Assembly: GCF_002223055.1 (NCBI RefSeq)
Contig: NZ_NKFL01000006.1
Location: forward strand, 868,001 to 932,000
DNA from: Burkholderia sp. HI2500
Lineage (GTDB): Bacteria; Pseudomonadota; Gammaproteobacteria; Burkholderiales; Burkholderiaceae
Reading direction: 5' to 3'
Length of the DNA stretch: 64,000 nt
Notes under the pieces: model-generated
The model's input: only the letters and a program-made list of their open reading frames with translations
Told to the model about the DNA's origin: nothing
Database searches by the model: none
Shown: positions 55,821-64,000 of the stretch, one piece after another
Numbering within the stretch: the stretch's first letter is position 1
How the letters are laid out: every line of letters starts with the position of its first letter
Program-made: the position numbers and the translations under genes

Positions 55821-57215
55821 ATGGACCACCCGAACGACATCACACCGGCCGCCATCGCGCTGAACCGTTTCGGTCTCGGCGCGCGGGCCGACGAAGCGCC
55901 GCCGGCGAACCCGAAGGCAGCGCTCGTCGCACAATTCGACCGTTACGACGCGCGGCCGGCCGCATGGGCCGGCGAGCCCGACGCGGTCACGCTCGCGACA
56001 CGCTTCGCGAACGCACGCAATGCGATGACGGCCAACGATCCGGCGACGAAGCGCGCGACCGAGCAGTCGATCCGGCGCGACGGCAACGACACGTATCGCA
56101 GCGCGGTCGTCGCGCGGATGAACAGTGCGCTGAATACGCCCGCACCGTTCGTCGAGCGTCTCGTGCATTTCTGGGCGAACCATTTCGCGGTATCGGTCGA
56201 CAAGGGACCGGTGGCGGCCTACGCGGGTGCGTTCGAACGCGACGCGATCCGCCCGCACGTGCTCGGCCGTTTCGAGGACATGCTGGTCGCCGTCGAACAG
56301 CATCCGGCGATGCAGCTTTTCCTCGACCAGGCGCGCTCGGTCGGCCCCGACAGCCCGGCCGCGCTGCGTGCCGAAGCACGCAATCCGTCGGCCAGGCGCG
56401 GGCTCAACGAGAATCTCGCGCGCGAAATCATGGAACTGCACACGCTCGGCGTACGCACGGGATACACGCAGGCCGACGTGACGGAATTCGCGCGTGCGCT
56501 GACCGGCTGGAGCATCGCCGGCGGACGCGGCCCGCAGCCCGGCGATGCGGCGCCCGGCGCGTTCGTGTTTCGCCCGAAACTGCACGAGCCCGGCGTGCGT
56601 ACCGTGATGGGCCGCAGCTACGACCAGCCCGGTGAAGCGCAGGCGCGCGCGATCCTGCACGACCTCGCGCATGCGGAGGCGACCGGCCGGCACATCGCGT
56701 TCCAGCTGGCCCGTCATTTCGTCGCCGACAATCCGCCGCCCGCGCTGACCGACCGGCTGGCCCGCGCGTTCGACGCGAGCGGCGGCGATTTGCCGACCGT
56801 CTATCGCGCGCTCGTCGATTCGACGGATGCATGGTCGCCGGTCAACCGCAAGTTCAAGACGCCGTGGGAGTGGGCCGTGTCGGCGCTGCGCGGGCTCGGC
56901 TGGCGCGAAACGGGCGACCTGAAGGCCGCGCCGCTGCTCGCGCAGCTCGGCCAGCCGGTGTGGCGGCCCGGCTCGCCGGCCGGTTACGACGACGTGGCCG
57001 CGAGCTGGGCCGCGCCCGACGCACTCGTGCGCCGCGTCGAGCTCGCGCAGCGGCTGGCCGCGCGCACGGGCGACCGGCTCGACCCGCGCACGCTCGGCAA
57101 CACGCTGCTCGCCGGTTCGTTGAGCGCGCCGACGGCGACCGCGCTGTCGCGCGCCGAAAGCGCGACCACGTCGCTCGCGCTGTTGCTCGTCTCACCCGAT
57201 TTCCAACGGAGATGA
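55821..57215 (+). CDS. DUF1800 protein
   Basis: A 464-residue protein. The DUF1800 pattern is visible in ITPAAIALNRFGLGA at the start, RLVHFWANHFAVSVDKG, NENLAREIMELHTLGVRTGYTQADVTEFARALTGW and FQLARHFVADNPP. The family is paired with DUF1501 proteins across bacteria; its function is unknown. ATG 55821 was chosen because the conserved region begins 12 residues later. The DUF1501 gene starts three bases after its stop. Confidence 0.9.
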   Translation: MDHPNDITPAAIALNRFGLGARADEAPPANPKAALVAQFDRYDARPAAWAGEPDAVTLATRFANARNAMTANDPATKRATEQSIRRDGNDTYRSAVVARMNSALNTPAPFVERLVHFWANHFAVSVDKGPVAAYAGAFERDAIRPHVLGRFEDMLVAVEQHPAMQLFLDQARSVGPDSPAALRAEARNPSARRGLNENLAREIMELHTLGVRTGYTQADVTEFARALTGWSIAGGRGPQPGDAAPGAFVFRPKLHEPGVRTVMGRSYDQPGEAQARAILHDLAHAEATGRHIAFQLARHFVADNPPPALTDRLARAFDASGGDLPTVYRALVDSTDAWSPVNRKFKTPWEWAVSALRGLGWRETGDLKAAPLLAQLGQPVWRPGSPAGYDDVAASWAAPDALVRRVELAQRLAARTGDRLDPRTLGNTLLAGSLSAPTATALSRAESATTSLALLLVSPDFQRR

Positions 57216-57217
57216 CC

Positions 57218-58375
57218 ATGTCACTGTCCCGCCGACAATTCCTGAGCGTGGCCGCCGCCGGCGCAGGCGCGATCCTCGTCGCACCGCGGATCGTGTTCGC
57301 GAACGTCGAGACCGATCGGCGCTTCGTGTTCGTGATCCAGCGCGGCGCGGCCGACGGCCTGAACATCGTCGTCCCGTATGCCGAGCCCGCGTATGCGTCG
57401 CTGCGCGGCCCGCTGGCGATCGACACGTCGGCCGCGACGCGGCTCGACGGCACGTTCGCGCTGCATCCGTCGCTCGTGCAGACCGCGCAGTTGTACCGCG
57501 ACGGGCAGGCGCTGTTCGTCCATGCAATTGCCTCGCCGTATCGCGACCGCTCGCATTTCGACGGGCAGAACGTGCTCGAGACGGGCGGCCGCGCGCCGTA
57601 CCAGGTGAAGGACGGCTGGCTGAACCGGCTCGCCGCGCTGCTGCCGGCCACGCGCGAAAGTGCGATCGCGTTCGCGCCGACCGTGCCGCTCGCGTTGCGC
57701 GGCACCGTGCAGGCCGCGTCGTACGCGCCGTCCGGTTTGCCGGCCGCGCCGGACGACCTGCTCGCGCGCGTGTCGGCGCTCTACGAGGCCGATGCGCAGC
57801 TCGGCCCGTTGTGGCAGTCGGCGATGGACGCGCGCGGCCTCGCCGGCGATGCGCATGCGCGACAGGATCCGGCGGGCGTCGGCAAGCTCGCCGCGACGTT
57901 CCTCGCGCGCGACGACGGCCCGCGCATCGCGATGATCGAGACGGGCGGCTGGGACACGCACAGCGCGCAGAACGCACGGCTCGCGAATCAGCTGAAAGCG
58001 CTCGACACGATGCTCGCCGCGTTGCGCGACGGCCTCGGGCCCGCGTGGCAGCAGACCACGGTGCTGGTCGCTACCGAGTTCGGCCGCACGGCGGCCGCGA
58101 ACGGCACGGGCGGCACCGATCACGGGCAGGCATCCGTCGCGATGCTGGCGGGCGGCGCGGTCGCGGGCGGCCGCGTGATCGCCGACTGGCCGGGGTTGAG
58201 GCCGGGCGACCTGTACGAAGGGCGCGACCTGAAACCGACCGCGTCGCTCGACGCGCTGATCTCGGGCGCCGCCGCCGACAGCCTGCGGCTCGATCCGCGC
58301 CGTACCGCGTCCGCGCTGTTCGCGGAAAGCGGTGCGACGCGGCCGATGAGCGGGCTGATTCGCGGAACCGCGTGA
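57218..58375 (+). CDS. DUF1501 Tat-exported protein
   Basis: A 385-residue protein with a twin-arginine signal (LSRRQFLSVAAAGAG at residues 3-17). The DUF1501 domain of the alkaline-phosphatase-like superfamily has RGAADGLNIVVPY, YRDRSHFDGQNVLETG, METGGWDTHSAQN-like IETGGWDTHSAQNARLANQLKALD and VLVATEFGRTAAANGTGGTDHG, which carry probable metal ligands. It is coupled to the DUF1800 gene upstream. The start follows CGGAG; ATG 57212 is two codons earlier. Confidence 0.9.
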   Translation: MSLSRRQFLSVAAAGAGAILVAPRIVFANVETDRRFVFVIQRGAADGLNIVVPYAEPAYASLRGPLAIDTSAATRLDGTFALHPSLVQTAQLYRDGQALFVHAIASPYRDRSHFDGQNVLETGGRAPYQVKDGWLNRLAALLPATRESAIAFAPTVPLALRGTVQAASYAPSGLPAAPDDLLARVSALYEADAQLGPLWQSAMDARGLAGDAHARQDPAGVGKLAATFLARDDGPRIAMIETGGWDTHSAQNARLANQLKALDTMLAALRDGLGPAWQQTTVLVATEFGRTAAANGTGGTDHGQASVAMLAGGAVAGGRVIADWPGLRPGDLYEGRDLKPTASLDALISGAAADSLRLDPRRTASALFAESGATRPMSGLIRGTA

Positions 58376-58433
58376 CGCACAGCGTTGCCGCGTCGGCACT
58401 CAATCCATTCACTACAAAAAGGGAGAATGCAAG

Positions 58434-58655
58434 ATGATCAAGATCCGATCCGTTTCGCTCGCCATGCTGGTGACGGCCAGCGCAGCGTTGATGTCCGCGT
58501 GCGTTGTCGAACCCGTGCGGCCGCCGCAACCGGCGCCGATCGTCGAGGTGCCGCCGCCGATGCCCGCGCCGGGCTATCGCTGGGTGAAGGGCCATTACCG
58601 GTGGGCCGGCAATCACTGGGCGTGGGTGCCCGGGCACTGGGTGGGCGTGTACTGA
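58434..58655 (+). CDS. WxxGHW-repeat lipoprotein
   Basis: A 73-residue predicted lipoprotein with lipobox MSAC (cysteine at residue 23). A Pro-rich spacer and the repeat run YRWVKGHYRW and HWAWVPGHW follow. It is related to the exported repeat protein at 52208 but is lipid-anchored. GGGAG precedes the ATG. Function unknown. Confidence 0.82.
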   Translation: MIKIRSVSLAMLVTASAALMSACVVEPVRPPQPAPIVEVPPPMPAPGYRWVKGHYRWAGNHWAWVPGHWVGVY

Positions 58656-58689
58656 TCGTGTGTGACGCGCCGAGCCGGCCGATGCGCGC

Positions 58690-59883
58690 CTACCACCCGA
58701 TCCGGTGCTTCTCCTCCGTCTCGCGATGCCGCCAGTCGTCGTCCGCGTGCAGGTACTGGCTCGTGGTCGTGAGCGACACGTGGCCGAGGTTGTCGCGCAC
58801 GAGCCGCAGGTCGACGCGGCCGTCCGCCATGTGCGAACCCGCACTGTGGCGCAGCCAGTGCGCGGACGCCTGTTCGAGCACGCGCGCCTGCTGCGCGCCG
58901 GCTTCGCCGTTCGCACGCAGCCGGTCGGCCGCGTGCCGGAACACCTGCTTCACGATCCGGTGCAGCGCCGCGCGCGTGAGCGGCTTGCGCGCCTGGCCAA
59001 CCGGCAGCACGAGCGGCGTGGCCTCGCCGTCGGACGGCAACGCGGGCAGGCCGTGCGCGCGCCGGTAGCGCGACAGCTCGGCCATCATCTCGTCGGTGGC
59101 CGGCACGAGCCGCTGCCGGCCGCCTTTGCCCGTCACGTCGAGCCACCAGCGGTCGCGCCCGTCCGCATCGCGCCGGCAGAAGAACTGGCCCATCGTCGTG
59201 TCGGCCGCTTCGGTGATGCGCAGCCCGCCGAGATACAGCAGCGTGAACAGCCAGCGCGCCCGATCCGCATGGAAGCTCGCCCGCGCGTCGTCGCGCGGCA
59301 TCGCGGCGATCGCATCCTTGACCGATTGCCACAGCGGCTGCCCGAGATGGCGCGTGACGCGCGGCGCGGGCCGGCGCTGCCGCTGGCGCGACAACGCGAG
59401 CGGATTGCCGGCGAGATAGCCGGCCTGCACGAGCCACGAGAACATCACGTTCAGGATCACCAGTGCCTGCCGCTGGCTGGCCGCCGACAGCGGCCCGTAG
59501 AACGGCCGCCAGCGCGGATCGTCGCGCGGATGCTTGCGCCCGCCGTTCGCACACCACAGCTTGGCCGGCGCGGGTGCGAGCAGGAACTGGCGGTAGACGA
59601 CCAGATCCTCGTGCGTGAGCGACGACAGCGGCTTGCCGCACGCGATCACGGCCCACAGCAGCAGGCGTTCGGCTTCCTTGCGGTAGTTCTGGAACGTGGT
59701 CGGCGTATCGACGAAGCGGGCGAGCCACGCGCGCACCGCGTCCAGATCGTTGGCCGCAGCAATCTGCGGATGCGCGCTGCTCGAGCGGTTGGTGCCCGTG
59801 CGTCCGTCGAGCGCGGCCGGCACGGTCAGCGCATCGATCGGCAGCGGGCGCAGCGCGGTGTCGGACGGAACGGGTGAGGTCAT
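58690..59883 (-). CDS. Tyrosine recombinase/integrase
   Basis: A 397-residue site-specific recombinase. The N-terminal SAM-like core-binding domain (about 45-150) includes TPTTFQNYRKEAERLLLWAV. The catalytic domain has Arg in LGGLRITEAAD, the HWLRHSAGSH box, LGHVSLTTTSQY and the nucleophile tyrosine in QYLHADD. All key residues are present. No phage, cassette or att repeats were seen next to it. A dehydrogenase gene relic lies immediately upstream (59978-60046). ATG 59883 was chosen; the frame is open to 59952. Confidence 0.87.
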   Translation of the reverse strand: MTSPVPSDTALRPLPIDALTVPAALDGRTGTNRSSSAHPQIAAANDLDAVRAWLARFVDTPTTFQNYRKEAERLLLWAVIACGKPLSSLTHEDLVVYRQFLLAPAPAKLWCANGGRKHPRDDPRWRPFYGPLSAASQRQALVILNVMFSWLVQAGYLAGNPLALSRQRQRRPAPRVTRHLGQPLWQSVKDAIAAMPRDDARASFHADRARWLFTLLYLGGLRITEAADTTMGQFFCRRDADGRDRWWLDVTGKGGRQRLVPATDEMMAELSRYRRAHGLPALPSDGEATPLVLPVGQARKPLTRAALHRIVKQVFRHAADRLRANGEAGAQQARVLEQASAHWLRHSAGSHMADGRVDLRLVRDNLGHVSLTTTSQYLHADDDWRHRETEEKHRIGW

Positions 59884-59977
59884 GCGAGGCGGGGTGCGCT
59901 GTGCGGATCGTACGCATGTGAAAAGGCGGACGAATGCAGTGCGATCAGGCATATCGGGAAGCGTCGATGGTACACGA

Positions 59978-60046
59978 TCAGCACACGGTGAATTCGCCGT
60001 CGGCGGCGATCGTCTGACCGGTGACGAAACGCGCGGCGGGCGAGCA
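59978..60046 (-). pseudogene. C-terminal relic of a short-chain dehydrogenase
   Basis: Twenty-two codons on the minus strand read CSPAARFVTGQTIAADGEF, then TVC and a TGA stop. This is the conserved C-terminus of short-chain dehydrogenases (typically SDxARFVTGQTIxVDGGF). An in-frame stop lies just upstream at 60050-60052, and the rest of the gene is absent. It is a decayed fragment left beside the recombinase gene. Confidence 0.7.
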
Positions 60047-60184
60047 TAGTCACGTCTCCGCTACCGCGAGGTCGTGCGATCCGCCGGGCATGAAAGAGGT
60101 GGCGTGAATTCTGTAAGGTATTTGTGAACTTTCTTGCCGTGAGAGCCTCTAATCGGCCCTCCAACGCTTCCAGAGGAACACCCG

Positions 60185-60565
60185 ATGATTCGCCCATCCA
60201 GAACGCTGCTCGGCGCGGCCGTCATTGCCGGCAGCACGCTCCTCGCCGCATGCCAGACCGACGCCGTCGCCACGCAGCCGAACGCGGTGCGCCCGGCCGA
60301 CAGCAAGCCGGTGACCAAGACCGTGTATGTCGCGCCGCAGTCCACGCGCTGCACGGGTGTCGCGCCGATGGAGTGCCTGCAGGTGCGCAACAGCCCGAAC
60401 GAGCCGTGGAGCCTGTGGTACGCCGGCATCGAAGGCTTCGCGTACCAGCCCGGCTACCTGTACACGCTCGAAATCGACGAGTACCACGTTGCGCAGCCGC
60501 CGGCCGACGGTTCGTCGATCCGCTGGGTGCTCAAGCGCGTCGTCGAGCGCCGCCAGGTGAACTGA
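60185..60565 (+). CDS. DUF4377 lipoprotein
   Basis: A 126-residue predicted lipoprotein with lipobox LAAC (cysteine at residue 23). The DUF4377 pattern follows: TVYVAPQSTRCTGVAPMECLQVRNSPNEPWSLWYAGIEGFAYQPGYLYTLEI. Two cysteines in the mature part may form a disulfide. The family occurs alone or fused to HslJ-like domains; its function is unknown. GAGG lies eight bases before the ATG. Confidence 0.87.
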   Translation: MIRPSRTLLGAAVIAGSTLLAACQTDAVATQPNAVRPADSKPVTKTVYVAPQSTRCTGVAPMECLQVRNSPNEPWSLWYAGIEGFAYQPGYLYTLEIDEYHVAQPPADGSSIRWVLKRVVERRQVN

Positions 60566-60574
60566 CGGCCGCGC

Positions 60575-61963
60575 TCACGCGGACGGGCGCGCTGCCGCGC
60601 GGGCCGGCGGCGCGGCCGTATCGATCCGCCGGAACACGACGGACGACAGCAGCGTCACCACGCCCATGCACGTGAACGACAGCATGAACCCATGCGCCAT
60701 CGAGCCCCAATAGTCGGCAAACAGGTTGACGAGGCCGCCGCCGATCGACACGCCGAGCCCCATCGCCAGCATCTGCATCATCGTGAACAGGCTGTTGCCG
60801 CTGCCGGCGTCGGCATGCGACAGCCCCTTCAACGTCACGCCGTTCATCGCGGCGAACTGCATCGAGTTCGCCGTGCCGAACACGATCAGCAGCGCGCCTT
60901 CCAGCAGTGGCGCGGGCCGCATCGACACCAGCGCGAACCCCGCGATCGCGCACCCGACGATCCCCGTATTCACGACCAGAAACGCCGCGTAGCCGAACCG
61001 CTTCACGAGCGGCGCGATCCAGCGTTTAGCAATGACGCCCGCGATCGCGGCCGGCAGCATCATCAGCCCCGACTGCAGCGGCGTATAGCCGAGCTGCACC
61101 TGCATCAGCAGCGGCAGCATGAACGGCACGGAGCTCGTGCCGATCCGGCACAGCAGGTTGCCGAGCAGGCCCGAGCCGAAGTTCGGCTCACGGAACAGCC
61201 CGAGCCGGAACAGCGGCTGCGCGCGGCGCCGCGCGTGCGGCAGGTACGCAAGCGCGCTCGCCAGCCCGACCACGGCGAGCCCGGCCGCCCAGGCGGCTCG
61301 ATGCGCGGGCATCGGCGGGTCGATCGCGAGCGACAGCGCGATCATCGCGACCGACAGCAGCGCACAGCCGACGAAGTCGAACGGCGGCGGCTGGTGCGCC
61401 TGGTCGTGCGGCAGGTAGCGCTGCACGGCGACGAAGCCGACCACGCCGACCGGCACGTTGACGATGAACACCCAGTGCCACGAAATCGCCTGCGTGAGCC
61501 AGCCGCCGAGCGTCGGCCCGACGATCGGGCCGAGCTGGCCGGCGATCGACACGAACGCGATCGCCGCGACGTACTGTTCGCCCGGCACGCGGCGCAGCAC
61601 GGCGAGCCGGCCGATCGGCAGCAGCATCGAGCCGCCGATGCCCTGCAGCGCGCGCGCGGCGACGAGCTGGCCGAGCGTATGCGACGCCGCGCAGCCGATC
61701 GAGGCGAGCACGAACACGAGAATCGCGAGCGAGAACACGCGGCGCGTGCCGAACCGGTCGGCGAGCCAGCCGGACGCCGGCGTGAGCATCGCCATCGTCA
61801 GCGTATAGACGACCACGACCGGCTGCATCGCGAGCGGCGACGCATGCAGGCTTTGCGCGATCGAAGGCAGGGCAGTGTTGACGATCGTCGTGTCGAGCGA
61901 CTGCATGAAGAATGCAGCGGCGACGATCCAGAGCAGCGCGGAATGTGTGGGTTCCCGGGACAT
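60575..61963 (-). CDS. DHA2-family MFS multidrug transporter
   Basis: A 462-residue 14-helix-type pump related to MdtD/EmrB. Signatures are MQSLDTTIVNTALPSIA in helix 1, GWLADRFGTRRVFSLAI, the motif C region VSIAGQLGPIVGPTLGGWL and WHWVFIVNVPVG. It probably exports a toxic compound by proton antiport. It is divergent from a LysR regulator at 62121, with a strong inverted repeat between them. ATG 61963 was chosen; the frame extends to 62065 without homology. Confidence 0.9.
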   Translation of the reverse strand: MSREPTHSALLWIVAAAFFMQSLDTTIVNTALPSIAQSLHASPLAMQPVVVVYTLTMAMLTPASGWLADRFGTRRVFSLAILVFVLASIGCAASHTLGQLVAARALQGIGGSMLLPIGRLAVLRRVPGEQYVAAIAFVSIAGQLGPIVGPTLGGWLTQAISWHWVFIVNVPVGVVGFVAVQRYLPHDQAHQPPPFDFVGCALLSVAMIALSLAIDPPMPAHRAAWAAGLAVVGLASALAYLPHARRRAQPLFRLGLFREPNFGSGLLGNLLCRIGTSSVPFMLPLLMQVQLGYTPLQSGLMMLPAAIAGVIAKRWIAPLVKRFGYAAFLVVNTGIVGCAIAGFALVSMRPAPLLEGALLIVFGTANSMQFAAMNGVTLKGLSHADAGSGNSLFTMMQMLAMGLGVSIGGGLVNLFADYWGSMAHGFMLSFTCMGVVTLLSSVVFRRIDTAAPPARAAARPSA

Positions 61964-62090
61964 GGCGAAATCGGTGGTGCAAAGGCCGGCGCGGAGGGCG
62001 CCTTCACGCGGTTGCGTGGCGCCTGCGGTCTCCAAGCGCACGATGGTACCGATTCCGACGGTCATCGGGAAGCTGCCTGAAGACGTTGAC

Positions 62091-62113
62091 TGTCATCGGT
62101 ATTGCCGATGACA
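62091..62113. promoter_or_regulatory. LysR operator
   Basis: TGTCATCGG and CCGATGACA form a perfect inverted repeat (nine-base arms, five-base spacer). It contains the T-N11-A core and ends eight bases before the LysR ATG at 62121. It is well placed for autoregulation and control of the divergent pump gene. Confidence 0.7.
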
Positions 62114-62120
62114 ATGTGCC

Positions 62121-62981
62121 ATGCTCAATCCTGTCTGGCTCAACACGTTCGCGACCGTCACGAACTGCCGCAGCTTCACCGAAGCGGGCCGGCAGCTCGG
62201 GCTCAACCAGTCGAGCGTCAGCGAACACATCCGTCGTCTCGAGGAGAGCGTCGGCCGACGGCTGTTCGTGCGCGACACGCATTCGATCGCGATGACGGCC
62301 GACGGCGAGGCGCTGCTCGTGCATGCAAACGTGATCCTGCAGGCGCTGAATCGCGCGGAATCGCAGTTTCGCAAGCCGAGGCTCAAAGGGCGGGTGCGCC
62401 TTGGCGCGCCGGACGATCTCGCGCTCGTCGCGTTGCCGGACGTGCTCGCCGGGTTTCGCGCCGCGCATCCGGACGTCGCGCTGGAAATCACCACCGGCAT
62501 GACGAGTCGGCTGTATGAAGGGCTGGACGCGGGCGCGCTCGACCTGATGATCGGCAAGCGGCGGCTCGGCGAGCGGCGCGGCACGCCGCTCTTGCGCACG
62601 CGGCTCGAATGGGTCGCGCGGCCCGGCACCGTCGTCGATCCGGAGCGGCCGCTGCCGCTCGTGCTGGTCGCCGAGCCGAGCGTGACGCGCGCGATCGTCC
62701 TGAACGCGCTCGCGGAGAAGGGGATCGGCTGGGAAGTCGTGTGTTCGAGCAGCAGCCAGCCGGGCTGCATCGCGGCCGCGCGCGCGGGGCTCGGCCTGAC
62801 CGCGACGTCGCACTATCTGTCGACGCGCGGGCTCGCGCCGCTGGTCAACGGCGATGCGCTGCCCGTGCTGCCCGACATCGAATTCATCGCGCTGGCCGCG
62901 AAGCGGCTCAGCCAGCCGGCGCGCACACTGCTCGAATTGCTCGAAGCGAGCGACCTGAGCACGCCGGGCGCGCACGCCTAG
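62121..62981 (+). CDS. LysR-family regulator of the DHA2 pump
   Basis: A 286-residue LysR protein. The helix-turn-helix (about 5-62) includes RSFTEAGRQLGLNQSSVSEHIRRLEESVGRRLFVRD. An effector domain follows (about 90-280). It is divergent from the DHA2 pump and preceded by a perfect inverted repeat. The ligand is presumably the exported drug, by analogy with similar pairs. Confidence 0.9.
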   Translation: MLNPVWLNTFATVTNCRSFTEAGRQLGLNQSSVSEHIRRLEESVGRRLFVRDTHSIAMTADGEALLVHANVILQALNRAESQFRKPRLKGRVRLGAPDDLALVALPDVLAGFRAAHPDVALEITTGMTSRLYEGLDAGALDLMIGKRRLGERRGTPLLRTRLEWVARPGTVVDPERPLPLVLVAEPSVTRAIVLNALAEKGIGWEVVCSSSSQPGCIAAARAGLGLTATSHYLSTRGLAPLVNGDALPVLPDIEFIALAAKRLSQPARTLLELLEASDLSTPGAHA

Positions 62982-63032
62982 CGGGCGCGCCGCGCACGAG
63001 GCGCCCGTATCCGGCGCCCGCGCGGCGTGCGG

Positions 63033-63383
63033 TCATGCGGCCCGTTTCTGCGAAATCACGAGCAATGCACCGTTCTTGTCCTCCAGCACCGCGCGGTATT
63101 CGTGCGGCCCGGCCTGCACGGGCACGCGCACCGACGCGCCGGCCTTCACCACTCGCGCCATCGCCGCATACAGGTCGTCGTCCTCGTCCACGCGCAGCGT
63201 GAGCGCCGCGCGCTCGACGATCTGCTCGTCGCCCGCGACCAGCGCGATCGTCAGCGGGCCGCCGTCGAGCGCGCAATAACGGTCGCCGTCGCGAAACTTC
63301 ACGTTCAGGCCCAGTCCGTCGACGAACAGCGGCAGCGCCGTGTCGATGTCGTCGACCGGATACAGCAGCATCGATACCTTCAT
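63033..63383 (-). CDS. VOC-family (glyoxalase-fold) protein
   Basis: A 116-residue vicinal-oxygen-chelate protein. It begins MKVSMLLYPVDDIDTALPLFVDGLGLNVKFRDGDRY and ends with GPHEYRAVLEDKNGALLVISQ, the usual beta-alpha-beta-beta-beta modules. The conserved metal ligands are not clear, so it may be a binding or resistance protein rather than an enzyme. It stands alone, convergent with the LysR gene. Confidence 0.82.
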   Translation of the reverse strand: MKVSMLLYPVDDIDTALPLFVDGLGLNVKFRDGDRYCALDGGPLTIALVAGDEQIVERAALTLRVDEDDDLYAAMARVVKAGASVRVPVQAGPHEYRAVLEDKNGALLVISQKRAA

Positions 63384-63642
63384 TCCCTCTCTCCCTTGTC
63401 GTTGGTCGGCGCGCGCCACGCGCCCGCCGTTCGATGCTAGCGCGCCGGTCGCGCGCTCACGCAGTCCGATCGGATGACGGTGAAACCCCTCTGTCCCCGC
63501 AGGCGCGCCGGTACTCCGAACAGACGATGCCCGCACCCGTGCGCGCGCCGACACTCCCATTCGTGGACCGTCGCGCTTCGTCCGTATCGTGCGGGCGTGC
63601 TGCACGACCCCGACTCGTCCAACAACCATGGAGACGCACGCA

Positions 63643-64000
63643 ATGAAGTTTTCCCTCATCTACGAAGCCCAGACCACCGACGCATCGCGCGAGGGCGACC
63701 ACCGGGTATTCAAGGAGACGGTCGAACAGGCGCTGCTCGCCGAGCAGGTCGGCTTCGACACGATCTGGTGCGTCGAGCACACGTCGCTGACCAACTATGC
63801 GCACATGAGCGCACCGGAAACCTTCCTTGCGTACCTGGCCGGCCGCACGACGCGCATCGGCCTCGGCCACGGCGTCGTGTGCCTGCCGCCGGCGATGAAC
63901 CACCCGATCAAGGTCGCGGAGCGCGTCGCGCTGCTCGACATCCTGTCCGGCGGCCGCGTGCACTTCGGCGTCGGCAAGGGCGGCAGCCAGCAGGAAGCCG
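63643..64000 (+). CDS. Luciferase-like (LLM) flavin-dependent monooxygenase, partial
   Basis: The first 119 residues of a bacterial luciferase-family monooxygenase, cut by the end of the window. It begins MKFSLIYEAQTTDASREGDHR and shows the family blocks AEQVGFDTIWCVEHTSL, TRIGLGHGVVCLPPAMNHPIKVAERVALLDILSGGRVHFGVGKGG. It would use reduced flavin and oxygen; the substrate is unknown. GGAG lies upstream of the ATG. Confidence 0.88.
   Translation, partial: MKFSLIYEAQTTDASREGDHRVFKETVEQALLAEQVGFDTIWCVEHTSLTNYAHMSAPETFLAYLAGRTTRIGLGHGVVCLPPAMNHPIKVAERVALLDILSGGRVHFGVGKGGSQQEA

Overview
The window is 64 kb of GC-rich, gene-dense DNA. Its gene content points to a Burkholderia-type beta-proteobacterium, plausibly on a secondary chromosome. 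The marker families are DUF3331, DUF4148, WxxGHW-repeat proteins, a nitrate reductase fused to a CysJ-type flavoprotein, and an mprF-acvB pair. The genus assignment is inference from protein families. No rRNA, tRNA, CRISPR array, insertion sequence or prophage block was seen. About 57 protein genes are supported; nearly all other open frames are high-GC shadows.

Layout. 1-6.2 kb: a butanediol-type dehydrogenase with a sigma-54-like promoter, an MFS pump behind a SoxR/MerR-type promoter, a DUF3331 protein, and a double-GNAT acetyltransferase divergent from a MocR regulator. 6.6-9.6 kb: an HtrA/MucD-like protease with an altered oxyanion residue, then a Bcr/CflA efflux gene behind a complete transcription-attenuation leader (promoter, 16-residue leader peptide, antiterminator, terminator). 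9.8-13.7 kb: DUF4303, FAH-family hydrolase, AraC regulator, YkgJ-type Cys-cluster protein and an Fe-S uracil-DNA glycosylase.

13.8-25.6 kb is a complete assimilatory nitrate locus. nasS, nasT and a siroheme methyltransferase gene run leftward. A nitrate/nitrite transporter, nirB, nirD and the nitrate reductase-flavoprotein fusion run rightward. The rightward operon has a near-consensus sigma-54 promoter, a candidate NtrC site, and a leader with two ANTAR-type hexaloop hairpins. The second hairpin overlaps a terminator, so NasT probably antiterminates this operon while NasS holds NasT when nitrate is absent.

25.6-38.9 kb: two small envelope proteins; mprF-acvB (lysyl-phosphatidylglycerol synthesis and hydrolysis); a cysI-type sulfite/nitrite reductase operon; a second MocR regulator; and a hexuronate locus (uxuA, GudP-type transporter, GntR regulator) with three copies of one operator. 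39-42 kb: a PotD-like periplasmic binding protein overlapping a membrane diguanylate cyclase, resembling NspS/MbaA. 43-50 kb: dsdA/dsdC and several exporters (TauE, LysE, YddG) with LysR regulators. 50-64 kb: a Tat-exported phosphatase, WxxGHW proteins, an ECF sigma / anti-sigma-like / metal-sensor operon, DUF1800-DUF1501, a lone tyrosine recombinase beside a relic of a short-chain dehydrogenase, a DHA2 pump with LysR regulator, a VOC protein, and the start of a luciferase-like monooxygenase cut by the window end.
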